A stretch of 27,741 nucleotides of DNA from Syntrophomonas sp. UBA5288 (GCA_002408445.1 DHSK01000026.1:18457-46197); one strand, 5' to 3'. Positions 8,333 through 16,545 are shown, counted from the stretch's first letter. The notes: generated by a model from the sequence alone, not told the origin. Translations and numbers: made by a program.

Positions 8333-8644
8333 GATAAACGAATAGATAATTCAGTAGTTTTTCTTTTTAAATCCTCTTTTAACAAATATTAACTGAATTG
8401 GCCTTGTAAAGTAAAGCCTTTGCCTCTATCTTATATTACTTGCCCGGAATATGAACTTCCTATTTTTTCCGCCACTTTAACTCTACCGGTTTTTTTCGGG
8501 CAACCACATAATATGTAATATTTCCCTTGCTCGTGCATATTAATTTAGCAGTCCATGCGTTCAAGCAAAATAATTCAAATACCAATCCTTTTACTGTCAC
8601 ACGCCGATGCCATTCCTTATTTTTTAAAAAGGAGGAAACAGAAC
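8333..8644. other. Intergenic region between divergent MBL and zinc-ribbon genes
   Basis: AT-rich, with no supported ORF. It should hold the promoters of both flanking genes, but no box pair stands out. Widely spaced inverted repeats AATTCAGT (8348-8355) and ACTGAATT (8392-8399) are present and may be chance. Confidence 0.4.
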
Positions 8645-8818
8645 TTGCAGGAATTTAGGTGTAAAAAATGTCAGAAACTTCTGGCAAAATACCGTGAATG
8701 CAGGATACTGCAAATTAAATGTACTCGATGTGGTGAAACTAATCACCTTTTCCTGGCCGAACTGCAGAACGAAATTGCCCCCAAAAACTATACCCTTTTG
8801 AATAAAGCACGCAATTAA
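8645..8818 (+). CDS. Com-like small zinc-ribbon protein
   Basis: A 57-residue protein with two CxxC pairs: Cys6 and Cys9 in FRCKKCQKLL, and Cys26 and Cys29 in IKCTRCGETN. The spacing and layout match the Com family, named after the small zinc-finger translational regulator of phage Mu. Homologues occur as stand-alone genes in Firmicutes, and a nucleic-acid-binding role is inferred. The open frame extends back to an ATG at 8555, but that has no ribosome site. AAAGGAGG lies nine bases before a TTG at 8645-8647, directly ahead of the zinc ribbon, so the TTG is chosen. No phage genes lie nearby. It precedes the terminator and the beta-oxidation operon on the same strand. Confidence 0.7.
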   Translation: MQEFRCKKCQKLLAKYRECRILQIKCTRCGETNHLFLAELQNEIAPKNYTLLNKARN

Positions 8819-8879
8819 AAACCATTCCCTGAGCCAAACCCAATAACTTCCTCATTATCTATTTATGAGAGCCATAGAG

Positions 8880-8913
8880 CCCCGTCAAATTTGATTTGCC
8901 GGGGACTTTTTTT
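8880..8913 (+). terminator. Intrinsic terminator before the beta-oxidation operon
   Basis: CCCCG (8880-8884) and CGGGG (8900-8904) enclose a second stem CAAAT/ATTTG, and seven T residues follow at 8907-8913. It could end the zinc-ribbon transcript or act as an attenuator in the leader of the thiolase operon, since a ribosome site and short ORF begin directly after it. Confidence 0.85.
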
Positions 8914-8929
8914 ATGAAAGGAGTGATCA

Positions 8930-8974
8930 ATGAGCAATTCGAAGGCCAAGTACCACAAGGTGGATATCATGTAA
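8930..8974 (+). CDS. Possible 14-codon leader ORF
   Basis: AAAGGAG lies six bases before an ATG at 8930-8932 that opens a 14-codon frame, MSNSKAKYHKVDIM, ending in TAA at 8972-8974. It falls between the terminator-like hairpin and the thiolase ribosome site (GGAGGAG at 8980-8986). The good ribosome site and position suggest a leader peptide, or the remnant of a former gene start. The peptide has no run of one amino acid that would indicate classical attenuation. Confidence 0.35.
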   Translation: MSNSKAKYHKVDIM

Positions 8975-8994
8975 TGATTGGAGGAGAATACAGT

Positions 8995-10350
8995 ATGTCA
9001 AAAGTAGTGCAAAAAATGTTGAGGAAGCGGGCTGATGTATATAAAGATGCCCCCATTGCCAAATTTAGTGAAAGAAAAGCCACGTTTTCAGGTATGGGCA
9101 AAATAACTGAAAACCAATATGCCAAATTAAGAGAAGTAGTCTGTGTTGAAGCCTGTCGGACCCCCTACGGTAGATCCGGAGGTCTGTTAAAAGAATACGA
9201 TGCGGCTCAGTTGGGAGCCCTGGCGATCCAGGAAGTAATGCGCCGGACTGAAGGCAAGGTAAAAGGAGAAGATATTGATTATGTCATCATGGGGCAGGTA
9301 GTTCCGGCCGGATGCGGTCAGGTACCAAGCCGGCAGGCCAGCATATTGGCAGGACTTCCTGAATCAGTTCCGTCAATAACCGTTAATAAAGTATGTTCTT
9401 CCGGCATCAAGACTATCGATCTGGCCGTGCAGATGATAAAAATAGGCCGGGCCGATATTTGTATAGCCGGTGGACAGGAAAGCATGAGCAATTGTCCCTA
9501 TACCCTTCCCGATCTCAGGTGGGGAAAAAGAATGGGAATGCTCAATGCCGATTGTGTGGATCTAATGGTTTACGATGGCCTGTGGGATGCCTTCTACGAC
9601 CGTCACATGGCTATCCATGGATCTGAAGTAGCCGACGAATTCGGATTCAGCCGCCAGGAACAGGATGAGTGGGCTCTGCACTCCCAATTGGCAGCCGTTG
9701 CAGCCATACAGGAAGGAAAAATGGACGATGAGGTCTTCCCGGTAGCGATAAAAAAAGGGAAAGACGTATTGGAAAAAGATGAAGGACCCCGCCCTCAGAC
9801 TACCATTGAAGGATTAGCCAAACTACCGCCGGTCTTTGGACATAAAAGTACCGTAACCGGTTTGCCCGGCAGTGTAACAGCCGGGAATGCACCTGGTACC
9901 AATGACGGCGGTGACGTATGCATGCTTATGAGCAGAGAAAAAGCCGATGCACTTGGTCTGAAGCCTTTATTTACTATTGTTGATTATGCCGAAGTATCCC
10001 AGCCCACCAAGGATATCGCCACCGTTCCCGGGCTTTCCATCAAAAAAGTTCTGGACCAGAATAACCTGACGGTTGACGACGTAAAAGTTGTTGAAATAAA
10101 TGAAGCGTTTGCTGCTGTTGCTCTGGTTAGTGCCCGCAGTATTCTCGGAATGAGCAAAGAGCAAATGTTCGAAAAAGTTAATCCCAATGGCAGTGCGATT
10201 GCATATGGTCATCCTATTGGCGCCACCGGTGCCCGTATAGCAATGACCATGGCTTATGAATTGCGTCGCCGGGGCGGAGGATACGGGGTATGCGGAATAT
10301 GCTCCGGCCATGCCCAGGGCGATGCCATGCTTATAAAGGTTGAACCTTAG
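8995..10350 (+). CDS. Acetyl-CoA acetyltransferase (thiolase) with N-terminal extension
   Basis: Thiolase cleaves acetoacetyl-CoA or 3-ketoacyl-CoA to acetyl-CoA, the last step of beta-oxidation. Catalytic residues are present: nucleophile Cys134 in NKVCSSG, NEAF at 369-372, His406 in GHPIGATGAR and Cys436 in CSGHAQG. In common thiolases that last motif is C(I/V)GGGxG; here the two glycines after CSG are replaced by His-Ala. With the start at 8995, chosen because GGAGGAG lies eight bases upstream, the protein has 451 residues. The family core begins near residue 46, so about 45 extra N-terminal residues (basic, starting MSKVVQKMLRKRADVYKD) are unusual. Further in-frame ATGs upstream, at 8914 and 8974, are less well placed. 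It is the first gene of the beta-oxidation operon, 19 bp before the dehydrogenase gene. Confidence 0.94.
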   Translation: MSKVVQKMLRKRADVYKDAPIAKFSERKATFSGMGKITENQYAKLREVVCVEACRTPYGRSGGLLKEYDAAQLGALAIQEVMRRTEGKVKGEDIDYVIMGQVVPAGCGQVPSRQASILAGLPESVPSITVNKVCSSGIKTIDLAVQMIKIGRADICIAGGQESMSNCPYTLPDLRWGKRMGMLNADCVDLMVYDGLWDAFYDRHMAIHGSEVADEFGFSRQEQDEWALHSQLAAVAAIQEGKMDDEVFPVAIKKGKDVLEKDEGPRPQTTIEGLAKLPPVFGHKSTVTGLPGSVTAGNAPGTNDGGDVCMLMSREKADALGLKPLFTIVDYAEVSQPTKDIATVPGLSIKKVLDQNNLTVDDVKVVEINEAFAAVALVSARSILGMSKEQMFEKVNPNGSAIAYGHPIGATGARIAMTMAYELRRRGGGYGVCGICSGHAQGDAMLIKVEP

Positions 10351-10369
10351 GACGAAGGAGGCAGCATTT

Positions 10370-11224
10370 ATGGATATTAAAAAAATTATGGTTATCGGAG
10401 CAGGGCAAATGGGCGGCGGTATAACTCAGGTAGCCGCCCAGGCCGGTTTCGAAACCGTTCAATATGATATTACTATGGACCTGGTTAATAAAGGTATCGC
10501 TCTGATAGATAAGAACTTGTCCCGGGATGTATCTAAAGGAAAGCGGGCAGAAGAAGAAAAGGCAGCTATTCTCGGGCGCATTAAACCTTCGGTAACTCTG
10601 GAAGATGCGGCTGACTGTGACCTCATTATTGAGGCTATTATCGAGAACTTTGCTATAAAAAAAGACGTCTTTACTAAACTGGATAATATTGCTCCCCCCC
10701 ATGCCATATTGGCTAGCAACACCTCGTCATTGCCCATTACTCAAATTGCGGCCTGTACCAAACGGCCTGGCCAGGTTATCGGCATGCATTTTATGAATCC
10801 GGTACCGGTTATGAAACTGGTGGAAGTGATCAGAGGAATCGCCACTACCGACGAAGTTTACCAGGATGTTGAGGCAGCTTCTATAAAAATGGGCAAAGTC
10901 CCGGTTTGGTGTAAAGATGTACCGGGCTTCATTTCCAATCGGGTTCTGCAGGTTATGATCAATGAAGCGCTCTGGGAACTTTATGAAGGAGTCGCTCCGG
11001 CCGAGAACATCGACAATATCATGAAACTGGGTATGAACCATCCTATGGGTCCCTGTGCCTTGGCGGATCTCATTGGCCTTGACACCGTACTGGCCATCCT
11101 TAATGTCATGTATGAAGGCTACGGAGATCCCAAATACCGTCCTTCCCCGCTGCTCAAACAATACGTACAGGCCGGCTGGTTAGGCAGAAAAACCGGCAAA
11201 GGCATTTACGATTACAGCAGGTAG
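10370..11224 (+). CDS. hbd: 3-hydroxybutyryl-CoA dehydrogenase
   Basis: This 284-residue NAD(P)-dependent enzyme interconverts 3-hydroxybutyryl-CoA and acetoacetyl-CoA. The Rossmann motif GAGQMGGGIT is at residues 10-19. The catalytic pair is His140 in HFMNPVPVMKLVE and Glu152. The C-terminal domain carries the conserved NRVLQVMINEA and PMGPCALADLIGLD segments. Length matches clostridial Hbd. AAGGAGG lies eight bases before the ATG at 10370, so the ten-codon upstream extension of the frame is rejected. It lies between the thiolase and crotonase genes with short gaps, consistent with one transcript. Confidence 0.96.
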   Translation: MDIKKIMVIGAGQMGGGITQVAAQAGFETVQYDITMDLVNKGIALIDKNLSRDVSKGKRAEEEKAAILGRIKPSVTLEDAADCDLIIEAIIENFAIKKDVFTKLDNIAPPHAILASNTSSLPITQIAACTKRPGQVIGMHFMNPVPVMKLVEVIRGIATTDEVYQDVEAASIKMGKVPVWCKDVPGFISNRVLQVMINEALWELYEGVAPAENIDNIMKLGMNHPMGPCALADLIGLDTVLAILNVMYEGYGDPKYRPSPLLKQYVQAGWLGRKTGKGIYDYSR

Positions 11225-11265
11225 TAAGAGCCGCAGGCGGACCATTAAGTAAGGAGGTAAGGTTT

Positions 11266-12048
11266 TTGGAATTCGCCAATGTCATCCTGGAAAAAAAACC
11301 GGGCATTGCCCTTTTGACTATCAACCGTCCTCAGGCCTTAAATGCTTTAAATAAAGATACTTTGCTGGATATCAAGGCTGCTATCCAAGATGCCCGGGAT
11401 GATAGCAGTATCAATGTAATCATTATCACCGGTGCCGGAAATAAGGCTTTTGTAGCCGGTGCCGATATCAGCTTTATGTTAAATATAAATTCGGTTGAAG
11501 CCCGTAATTTTGCCCGTTTGGGCCAGAAAGTTTTTCGCCTGATAGAATCCATAGATAAACCGGTGCTTGCCGCTATAAACGGATTTGCTTTGGGCGGAGG
11601 CTGTGAATTGGCTATGGCCTGTGATTTCCGGATTTGTACGGAAAACAGCAAGTTCGGTCAACCGGAGGTAGGTCTGGGGGTTACTCCCGGATTTGGCGGG
11701 ACCCAACGTTTACCCCGTATAGTGGGAAGTGGAATGGCCAACCAGTTAATATATACCGGGGACAATATTGATGCCGGCGAGGCTTTAAGGATCGGACTGG
11801 TCAACGCGGTAGTACCGGCGGATAAATTGATGGATCACGTTAATAAAATAGCCCAAAGAATTTCATCCCGAAGCCAATTGGCGGTCAGGTTCTGCAAATC
11901 GGCGGTTATAGAAGGATTACAAATAGATATAGACCGCGCTATGACCCTCGAAGCTGATATATTTGCGCTTTGCTTTGCTACGGAAGACCAAAAGGAAGGC
12001 ATGCAGGCTTTCATTGAAAAGCGAAAAGCCAATTTTACAGGAAAATAA
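11266..12048 (+). CDS. crt: Enoyl-CoA hydratase (crotonase)
   Basis: A 260-residue crotonase-fold enzyme that adds water to crotonyl-CoA, or more generally short 2-enoyl-CoA, to give the 3-hydroxyacyl-CoA. Both catalytic glutamates are present: Glu114 in GGCELAMACD and Glu134 in GQPEVGLG. The oxyanion-hole segment AGAD is at 64-67. It starts with TTG at 11266; AAGGAGG lies eight bases before it, and no ATG is suitably placed. The gene follows hbd by 41 bp and precedes the acyl-CoA dehydrogenase gene by 19 bp. Confidence 0.95.
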   Translation: MEFANVILEKKPGIALLTINRPQALNALNKDTLLDIKAAIQDARDDSSINVIIITGAGNKAFVAGADISFMLNINSVEARNFARLGQKVFRLIESIDKPVLAAINGFALGGGCELAMACDFRICTENSKFGQPEVGLGVTPGFGGTQRLPRIVGSGMANQLIYTGDNIDAGEALRIGLVNAVVPADKLMDHVNKIAQRISSRSQLAVRFCKSAVIEGLQIDIDRAMTLEADIFALCFATEDQKEGMQAFIEKRKANFTGK

Positions 12049-12067
12049 GTGGGGAGGAGTTGGGAAA

Positions 12068-13216
12068 ATGCATTTTCAGTTAAGTGACGAGTCCATAATG
12101 ATTAGAGATATGGTCAGAAAGTTTGCCCAGAATGAAATAGAACCTATTGCGGCGGAAACAGACCGCACCCATGAATTCCCGATGGGAACTTTCAAGAAGC
12201 TGGCCGATTTGGGCTTAACCGGTATTCCCATCCCCGAAGAATGGGGCGGCGCCGGCGGTTCCTACCTGGATTTCGCCATGTTCGTGGAGGAAATTGCCAA
12301 AGCCTGCGCATCTACTGCGGTTATTATGAGTGTGCATACCGGTCTGGGCTGTATGAGCACTTATTTATATGGAAGCCAGCGGACCAAAGAAAAATATCTG
12401 AAAGCCCTGGCCACCGGTGAAATCATTGGGGCATATGCCTTGACCGAGCCTAATGCCGGTTCTGATGCGGCTTCCATTAAATGCAAGGCTGAAGACAAAG
12501 GAGATCACTTCCTGCTCAACGGCAGCAAAATATTTATTACTAATGGCGGCATTGCCACCACTTACTGTACTTTTGTCAAGACTGATCCAACTCAGGGTTC
12601 GGGCAAAGGAATTACCTGCCTTATTGTTGAAAAAGACACCCCCGGTTTCAGCATGAGCAAACCGGTAGATAAAATGGGTATGCATGGTTCTCCTACGGTC
12701 GAATTATACTTTGATAACTGCAAGGTTCCCAAGGAAAACGTACTGGGAGAAATCAATGACGGTTTTAAAGTAGCCATGGGCCTCCTGGCCGGAGGCCGGG
12801 TTACCATTGCTGCCCAGGGTCTGGGGATTGGTGAAGGGGCACTGAATTTCACCACCAACTACATTAAAGAAAGAAAACAGTTTGGCAAACCACTGGCAGC
12901 CAACCAGGGAGTACAGTTCATGGTGGCGGATATGGCCACCGCGCTCGATGCTGCCCAGTTACTGATTTATCGGGCTGCCTGGCTGAAAGACAATAATTTG
13001 CCTCACAGTGCCCAGGCTTCCATGGCCAAAAAATTTGCCACCGATACGGCAATGGAAGTATGCACCAACTGTGTCCAGCTAATGGGCGGCTATGGCTATT
13101 GCTCCGAGTTTCCAATTGAGCGAATGATGCGGGACGTGAAGATAACTCAGATTTACGAAGGCTCCAACCAGATTCAAAGGATGATTATCGGGAGAGATTT
13201 CATCGGCAAATTCTAG
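12068..13216 (+). CDS. Short-chain acyl-CoA dehydrogenase (butyryl-CoA dehydrogenase-like)
   Basis: This 382-residue FAD enzyme oxidises a saturated acyl-CoA, probably butyryl-CoA, to the 2-enoyl-CoA. The family signature AYALTEPNAGSDA is at 122-134. The catalytic base is Glu364 in IYEGSNQIQR, as in bacterial short-chain enzymes. KERKQFGKP is at 267-275, in the C-terminal helical domain. GGGGAGGAG lies eight bases before the ATG, so the frame's extension back into the crotonase gene is rejected. No electron-transfer flavoprotein genes are in the window, so its electron acceptor must be encoded elsewhere. In syntrophs this step is thermodynamically the hardest and needs energy input. Confidence 0.95.
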   Translation: MHFQLSDESIMIRDMVRKFAQNEIEPIAAETDRTHEFPMGTFKKLADLGLTGIPIPEEWGGAGGSYLDFAMFVEEIAKACASTAVIMSVHTGLGCMSTYLYGSQRTKEKYLKALATGEIIGAYALTEPNAGSDAASIKCKAEDKGDHFLLNGSKIFITNGGIATTYCTFVKTDPTQGSGKGITCLIVEKDTPGFSMSKPVDKMGMHGSPTVELYFDNCKVPKENVLGEINDGFKVAMGLLAGGRVTIAAQGLGIGEGALNFTTNYIKERKQFGKPLAANQGVQFMVADMATALDAAQLLIYRAAWLKDNNLPHSAQASMAKKFATDTAMEVCTNCVQLMGGYGYCSEFPIERMMRDVKITQIYEGSNQIQRMIIGRDFIGKF

Positions 13217-13228
13217 CCAGCCCCAGCC

Positions 13229-13271
13229 TTCTGATAATAAATTCAGAATGTACTCTTAGGTAAATACATTC
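13229..13271 (+). other. Two overlapping small hairpins before the CoA-transferase genes
   Basis: TTCTGA/TCAGAA (13229-13248) and GAATGTA/TACATTC (13246-13271) overlap by three bases, so they cannot form together. Neither is followed by a T tract. They lie just ahead of the AAAAGGAGG ribosome site of the CoA-transferase A gene and may affect processing or translation there; chance is possible. Confidence 0.3.
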
Positions 13272-13293
13272 AAGAAAAGGAGGTATGTAAAAA

Positions 13294-14268
13294 ATGGGCC
13301 AGCCGCAAAAAGTAAGTCTGCCGGAAGCGATCAGCCTTATTAAAGACGGTGATATGCTTACCTTCAGTGGTTTCACCATCTGGAGGCGTCCCATGGCAGC
13401 TATATACGAAATAATCAGGCAAGGTAAAAAAAACCTGCATCTGGTAGAAGTTAACGGGGGAACCCATGATGATATGCTGATCGGGGCCGGATGTGTGAAA
13501 ATATGGGAATCCTGCTGGATAGGCCATGAGCTCTATGGAAAAATCGGCGGTAACTTTTCCCGCAAAGTTGAAGAAGGCGCCATCATCTGTGAAGATTACA
13601 GCCATGTACAGATGCTGTTCCGCCTGGCCGCCGGGGCTCAAGGACTGCCCTTCCTGCCCACCTATTCCGCTCTGGGATCAGACATATTAAATCCCGAGTA
13701 TGACATGCTGGGCAAGGCCGGCTTAAGAGACGGAAGCAACCCCAAAATCCCGCCCTTAAAATATGAAATATATAAAGAACAATTCACCGGTACCGAAATA
13801 GCCCTGATCCCGGCAGCCCAGCCGGATTGGTGCATTGCTCATGTAAGTATGGCAGGCACGGAGGGAACCATTCGGGTTGCCGGTCAGAAGTACAGCGATG
13901 AGGAAGCGATAAAAGCATCGGATAAGGTAATCGTCATTGCCGAGCAAATAGTCCCCGAAGAATATATTCGGCGTGAGCCGGAGAGGAACCTGATTCCTCC
14001 GCACCTGGTAGATTATATAGTTGAACTTCCCTGGGGGTCTCATCCCACCGGATGTTTTGGCTCCTACGAAGCCGACGGGGCTTTCATAAAAGACTTCTTT
14101 AACCGGACCCGGACCCAGGAAGGCTTTGATGCCTGGGCCGATGAATGGATATTGGGAGTTAAAGATTTTGAAGCCTATCTTAATAAACTGGGAGTAAGCC
14201 GCCTGGAAACCTTACGTGCCAGTGCTGCTCTGGGCTATTCTACCAAAGTGAAAAGGGGGGCGAGATAA
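13294..14268 (+). CDS. CoA-transferase subunit A (family I, glutaconate CoA-transferase-like)
   Basis: A 324-residue subunit of a two-subunit family I CoA transferase, resembling GctA of glutaconate CoA-transferase in length and pattern. Visible family features are the GD-MLTFSGF start region (about 19-27), GGTHDDMLIGAGCVK (about 55-69) and a SALGSD segment in the middle. AAAGGAGG precedes the ATG. The stop codon overlaps the ATG of the B-subunit gene by one base, so the two are translationally coupled. In this operon the enzyme probably moves CoA between acetyl-CoA and the incoming fatty acid or another organic acid. The true substrate cannot be read from the sequence. Confidence 0.9.
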   Translation: MGQPQKVSLPEAISLIKDGDMLTFSGFTIWRRPMAAIYEIIRQGKKNLHLVEVNGGTHDDMLIGAGCVKIWESCWIGHELYGKIGGNFSRKVEEGAIICEDYSHVQMLFRLAAGAQGLPFLPTYSALGSDILNPEYDMLGKAGLRDGSNPKIPPLKYEIYKEQFTGTEIALIPAAQPDWCIAHVSMAGTEGTIRVAGQKYSDEEAIKASDKVIVIAEQIVPEEYIRREPERNLIPPHLVDYIVELPWGSHPTGCFGSYEADGAFIKDFFNRTRTQEGFDAWADEWILGVKDFEAYLNKLGVSRLETLRASAALGYSTKVKRGAR

Positions 14269-15074
14269 TGGCAGCCAATGACTATGTTAAACCAGGAGAA
14301 TTCAAGCCTATCGACCTTCTGGCCGTAGCCGCTGCCAGAGAAGTCATGGACGGTGAAGTAGTCTTTGCCGGTACCGGCCTCCCCATGTTAGCCATTATGT
14401 TGGCCCAGTTAACCTCTGCGCCCAATGCTAAGTGCATATACGAGGCCGGAAGTGTGGACGGACGTCCTATAAGCCTGCCCACCTCAGTGGGAGATGCCCG
14501 CTGTATTTACCAGGCTTCGATCGCCTCCGGACTGCTGGATGTATTTGGACAGCTGCAGCGGGGCCGGGTCGACCTGGCTTTTCTGGGCGGAGCAGAAATA
14601 GACCAATATGGTAATGTTAATACCACTGCCATGGGGGGCTACTCCCCTATGGGCAAGAGGCTGACCGGAAGCGGGGGGAACTCGGATATAAATTCTCTGG
14701 CCAAACGAACGGTATTTATAATGGTGCAGGAAAAACGGCGTTTCGTGGAAAGATGCAGTTATATAACCTCACCGGGATGGCGCCTTCCCAAATGGCCTTC
14801 CGGAGAATTCGTGCACAAAAGGGAAGTCTACGGCAAGGCTTTCCGCGGGGGGCCTTCCGCGGTTATATCAAATATGGGAGTTTTTCGCTTTAACGATGAC
14901 GGCATCATTTATCTGGATACGGTACATCCCGGGGTTACTCCCGAACAAGTAAAAGATAACTGCAGTTTTGACCTTAATATCAGCCAGGTCTCCGGGGAAA
15001 CCCAGGTGCCTACCTATAGAGAATTAGAATTACTTTACAATGTAGTTGACCCCGAAGGAATCTTCCTGCCCTAA
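14268..15074 (+). CDS. CoA-transferase subunit B (family I, glutaconate CoA-transferase-like)
   Basis: A 268-residue partner of the preceding subunit, matching GctB in length. The probable catalytic glutamate, which forms the glutamyl-CoA intermediate in this family, is Glu59 in IYEAGSVDG. A glycine-rich segment, QRGRVDLAFLGGAEIDQYGNV (positions about 97-117), is the typical CoA-binding stretch. Translation starts at the ATG overlapping the A-subunit stop. A hairpin follows about 8 bp after the stop codon. Confidence 0.9.
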   Translation: MAANDYVKPGEFKPIDLLAVAAAREVMDGEVVFAGTGLPMLAIMLAQLTSAPNAKCIYEAGSVDGRPISLPTSVGDARCIYQASIASGLLDVFGQLQRGRVDLAFLGGAEIDQYGNVNTTAMGGYSPMGKRLTGSGGNSDINSLAKRTVFIMVQEKRRFVERCSYITSPGWRLPKWPSGEFVHKREVYGKAFRGGPSAVISNMGVFRFNDDGIIYLDTVHPGVTPEQVKDNCSFDLNISQVSGETQVPTYRELELLYNVVDPEGIFLP

Positions 15075-15081
15075 GCAGTCC

Positions 15082-15119
15082 CAAGAGAGTCAGGAGCTCT
15101 AATCGCCCTGGCTCTCTTG
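15082..15119 (+). terminator. Hairpin between the CoA-transferase B gene and the CaiB/BaiF gene
   Basis: CAAGAGAG-TCAGG (15082-15094) pairs with CCTGG-CTCTCTTG (15107-15119) over 13 bp with one G-U pair. No T tract follows, so full termination is unlikely. It may reduce readthrough or protect the upstream mRNA. Confidence 0.5.
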
Positions 15120-15140
15120 TCAAATGAAAGGGGTGTGAAT

Positions 15141-16322
15141 ATGAGGCTCCCATTAGAAGGTATCAAAGTTCTGGATTTGTCCAGATATCTTCCCGGGCCG
15201 CTTTGCAGCCAGATACTGGCTGACTTTGGAGCAGAAGTTATCAAAGTGGAAGACCCCCGCGGCGGAGACCTGGGCAGAAAGTTGACTCCGCTGATCGGGG
15301 ATGAAAGCGCTCGTTTCTATACCGTCAACCGCAATAAAAAGAGCATTACGCTCGATCTGAAAAACGAACAAGGCCAAGACATCTTTAAAAGGCTGACCAG
15401 CAACAGTGATATAGTGATAGATCAATTCCGACCCGGGGTTATGGATAAAATGGGACTAGGCTACTCCGAACTTAAAAAAGTTAATGATAAAATCATATAC
15501 TGTGCCTTAACCGGCTATGGATGGAGCGGACCGCTGCGCGATGCCGCCGGTCATGATTTAAATTACCTGAGCCTGGCTGGAGTGACCGGTTTAACCGGTA
15601 CCCGCGATGGCAACCCGGCCATGTCCGGTGTACAAATTGCTGATATAGCCGGCGGTACCCTCTACGCTGTAATCGCTATCCTGCTAGCCCTTATGAGCCG
15701 CACTAGCAGCGGTAAAGGACAGCTCTGCGACGTAGCCATGCTGGACGGTACGATAAGTCTTTTAGCTTATACTCTGGGAGAATGGTCAGGCTGGGGACGT
15801 CTTCCCGAGCGCGGCGATGATGTTTTGACCGGAGGTTACGCCTGTTACAGCATTTACAAAACCGCCGACCATAAATTCGTAAGTCTCGGTGCGGTGGAAG
15901 ATAAATTTTGGCAGAAATTCTGCGTAAAACTGGGCCGGGAAGAATATATAAAAGTCCAGTGGGAAAAGAAACTGCAACCCGGTATGATAGCTGATATTCA
16001 AAACCTCATGCTGGGGAAAACCCAGGCCGAATGGGTAAAATTCTTTGCTCAAAGCGACATCTGCTTTACCCCGGTCCTCACCCTGGAAGAAATGGCGGAG
16101 CACCCCCAGGTCATAGCCCGCAACATGATTCTGCAGTTAGAAAATGTACGCGGCAGCGGGCGCAAGGTAGTTTTAGGCGGCGTACCGATCAAGCTGTCGG
16201 AAACCCCGGGAGAAGCCAAACTAAATTTTCCCGCTCTGGGCGAACATAATGAGGAAATATTCCTGGCCGCCGGCTATTCGCTCCAAGAAATTGAGGAATT
16301 TCGCCGCAACAAAGTAATATAA
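15141..16322 (+). CDS. CaiB/BaiF family III CoA-transferase
   Basis: A 393-residue family III CoA transferase (CaiB/BaiF, the formyl-CoA transferase/racemase group). The start region GIKVLDLSRYLPGP and ADFGAEVIKVEDP (about residues 28-39) are family signatures. The catalytic aspartate is Asp139 in GHDLNY, and a conserved GKGQLCDVAMLDG lies near 190-205. AAAGGGGTG precedes the ATG at 15141, so an eight-codon extension starting at TTG is not used. It is the last gene of the cluster. A second, unrelated CoA transferase in the same operon suggests flexible acid activation, or a racemase-type role on a branched substrate; the sequence does not decide. Confidence 0.92.
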   Translation: MRLPLEGIKVLDLSRYLPGPLCSQILADFGAEVIKVEDPRGGDLGRKLTPLIGDESARFYTVNRNKKSITLDLKNEQGQDIFKRLTSNSDIVIDQFRPGVMDKMGLGYSELKKVNDKIIYCALTGYGWSGPLRDAAGHDLNYLSLAGVTGLTGTRDGNPAMSGVQIADIAGGTLYAVIAILLALMSRTSSGKGQLCDVAMLDGTISLLAYTLGEWSGWGRLPERGDDVLTGGYACYSIYKTADHKFVSLGAVEDKFWQKFCVKLGREEYIKVQWEKKLQPGMIADIQNLMLGKTQAEWVKFFAQSDICFTPVLTLEEMAEHPQVIARNMILQLENVRGSGRKVVLGGVPIKLSETPGEAKLNFPALGEHNEEIFLAAGYSLQEIEEFRRNKVI

Positions 16323-16391
16323 ACTTCTAAACGTTTTTAATGCATATTAACCGTCCATAACCGTAGGCCACAACTGCCTATGAAAATGCGT

Positions 16392-16471
16392 CATCCTGAG
16401 TGTTAACGGAGGATCCTTTCCTGGTCAATCATTAATATCGGCCAGATTCTTCACTGCGTTCAGAATAACAA
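16392..16471. repeat. Degenerate copy of the MITE palindromic core
   Basis: It starts GTCATCCTGAGTG, continues with GGATCC, and ends AGATTCTTCACTGCGTTCAG, matching both arms of the palindrome inside the 4405-4523 element, with a diverged middle. The terminal TGAGAGTTTTGC repeats are missing. Confidence 0.5.
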
Positions 16472-16545
16472 AAACAGTATTTTCGTACTAACCCCCATGG
16501 CCGGAGGCCACAAAAAACCATGAAAACAAAGTATATCTCATAATC

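Noticed and set aside
8555..8644. Longer start of the zinc-ribbon gene
   Set aside because: No ribosome site is near the ATG at 8555. AAAGGAGG lies in front of the TTG at 8645, and the added residues do not look like the family.
10727..11161. 144-codon minus-strand ORF inside hbd
   Set aside because: Fully antisense to a conserved gene and without supporting signals.
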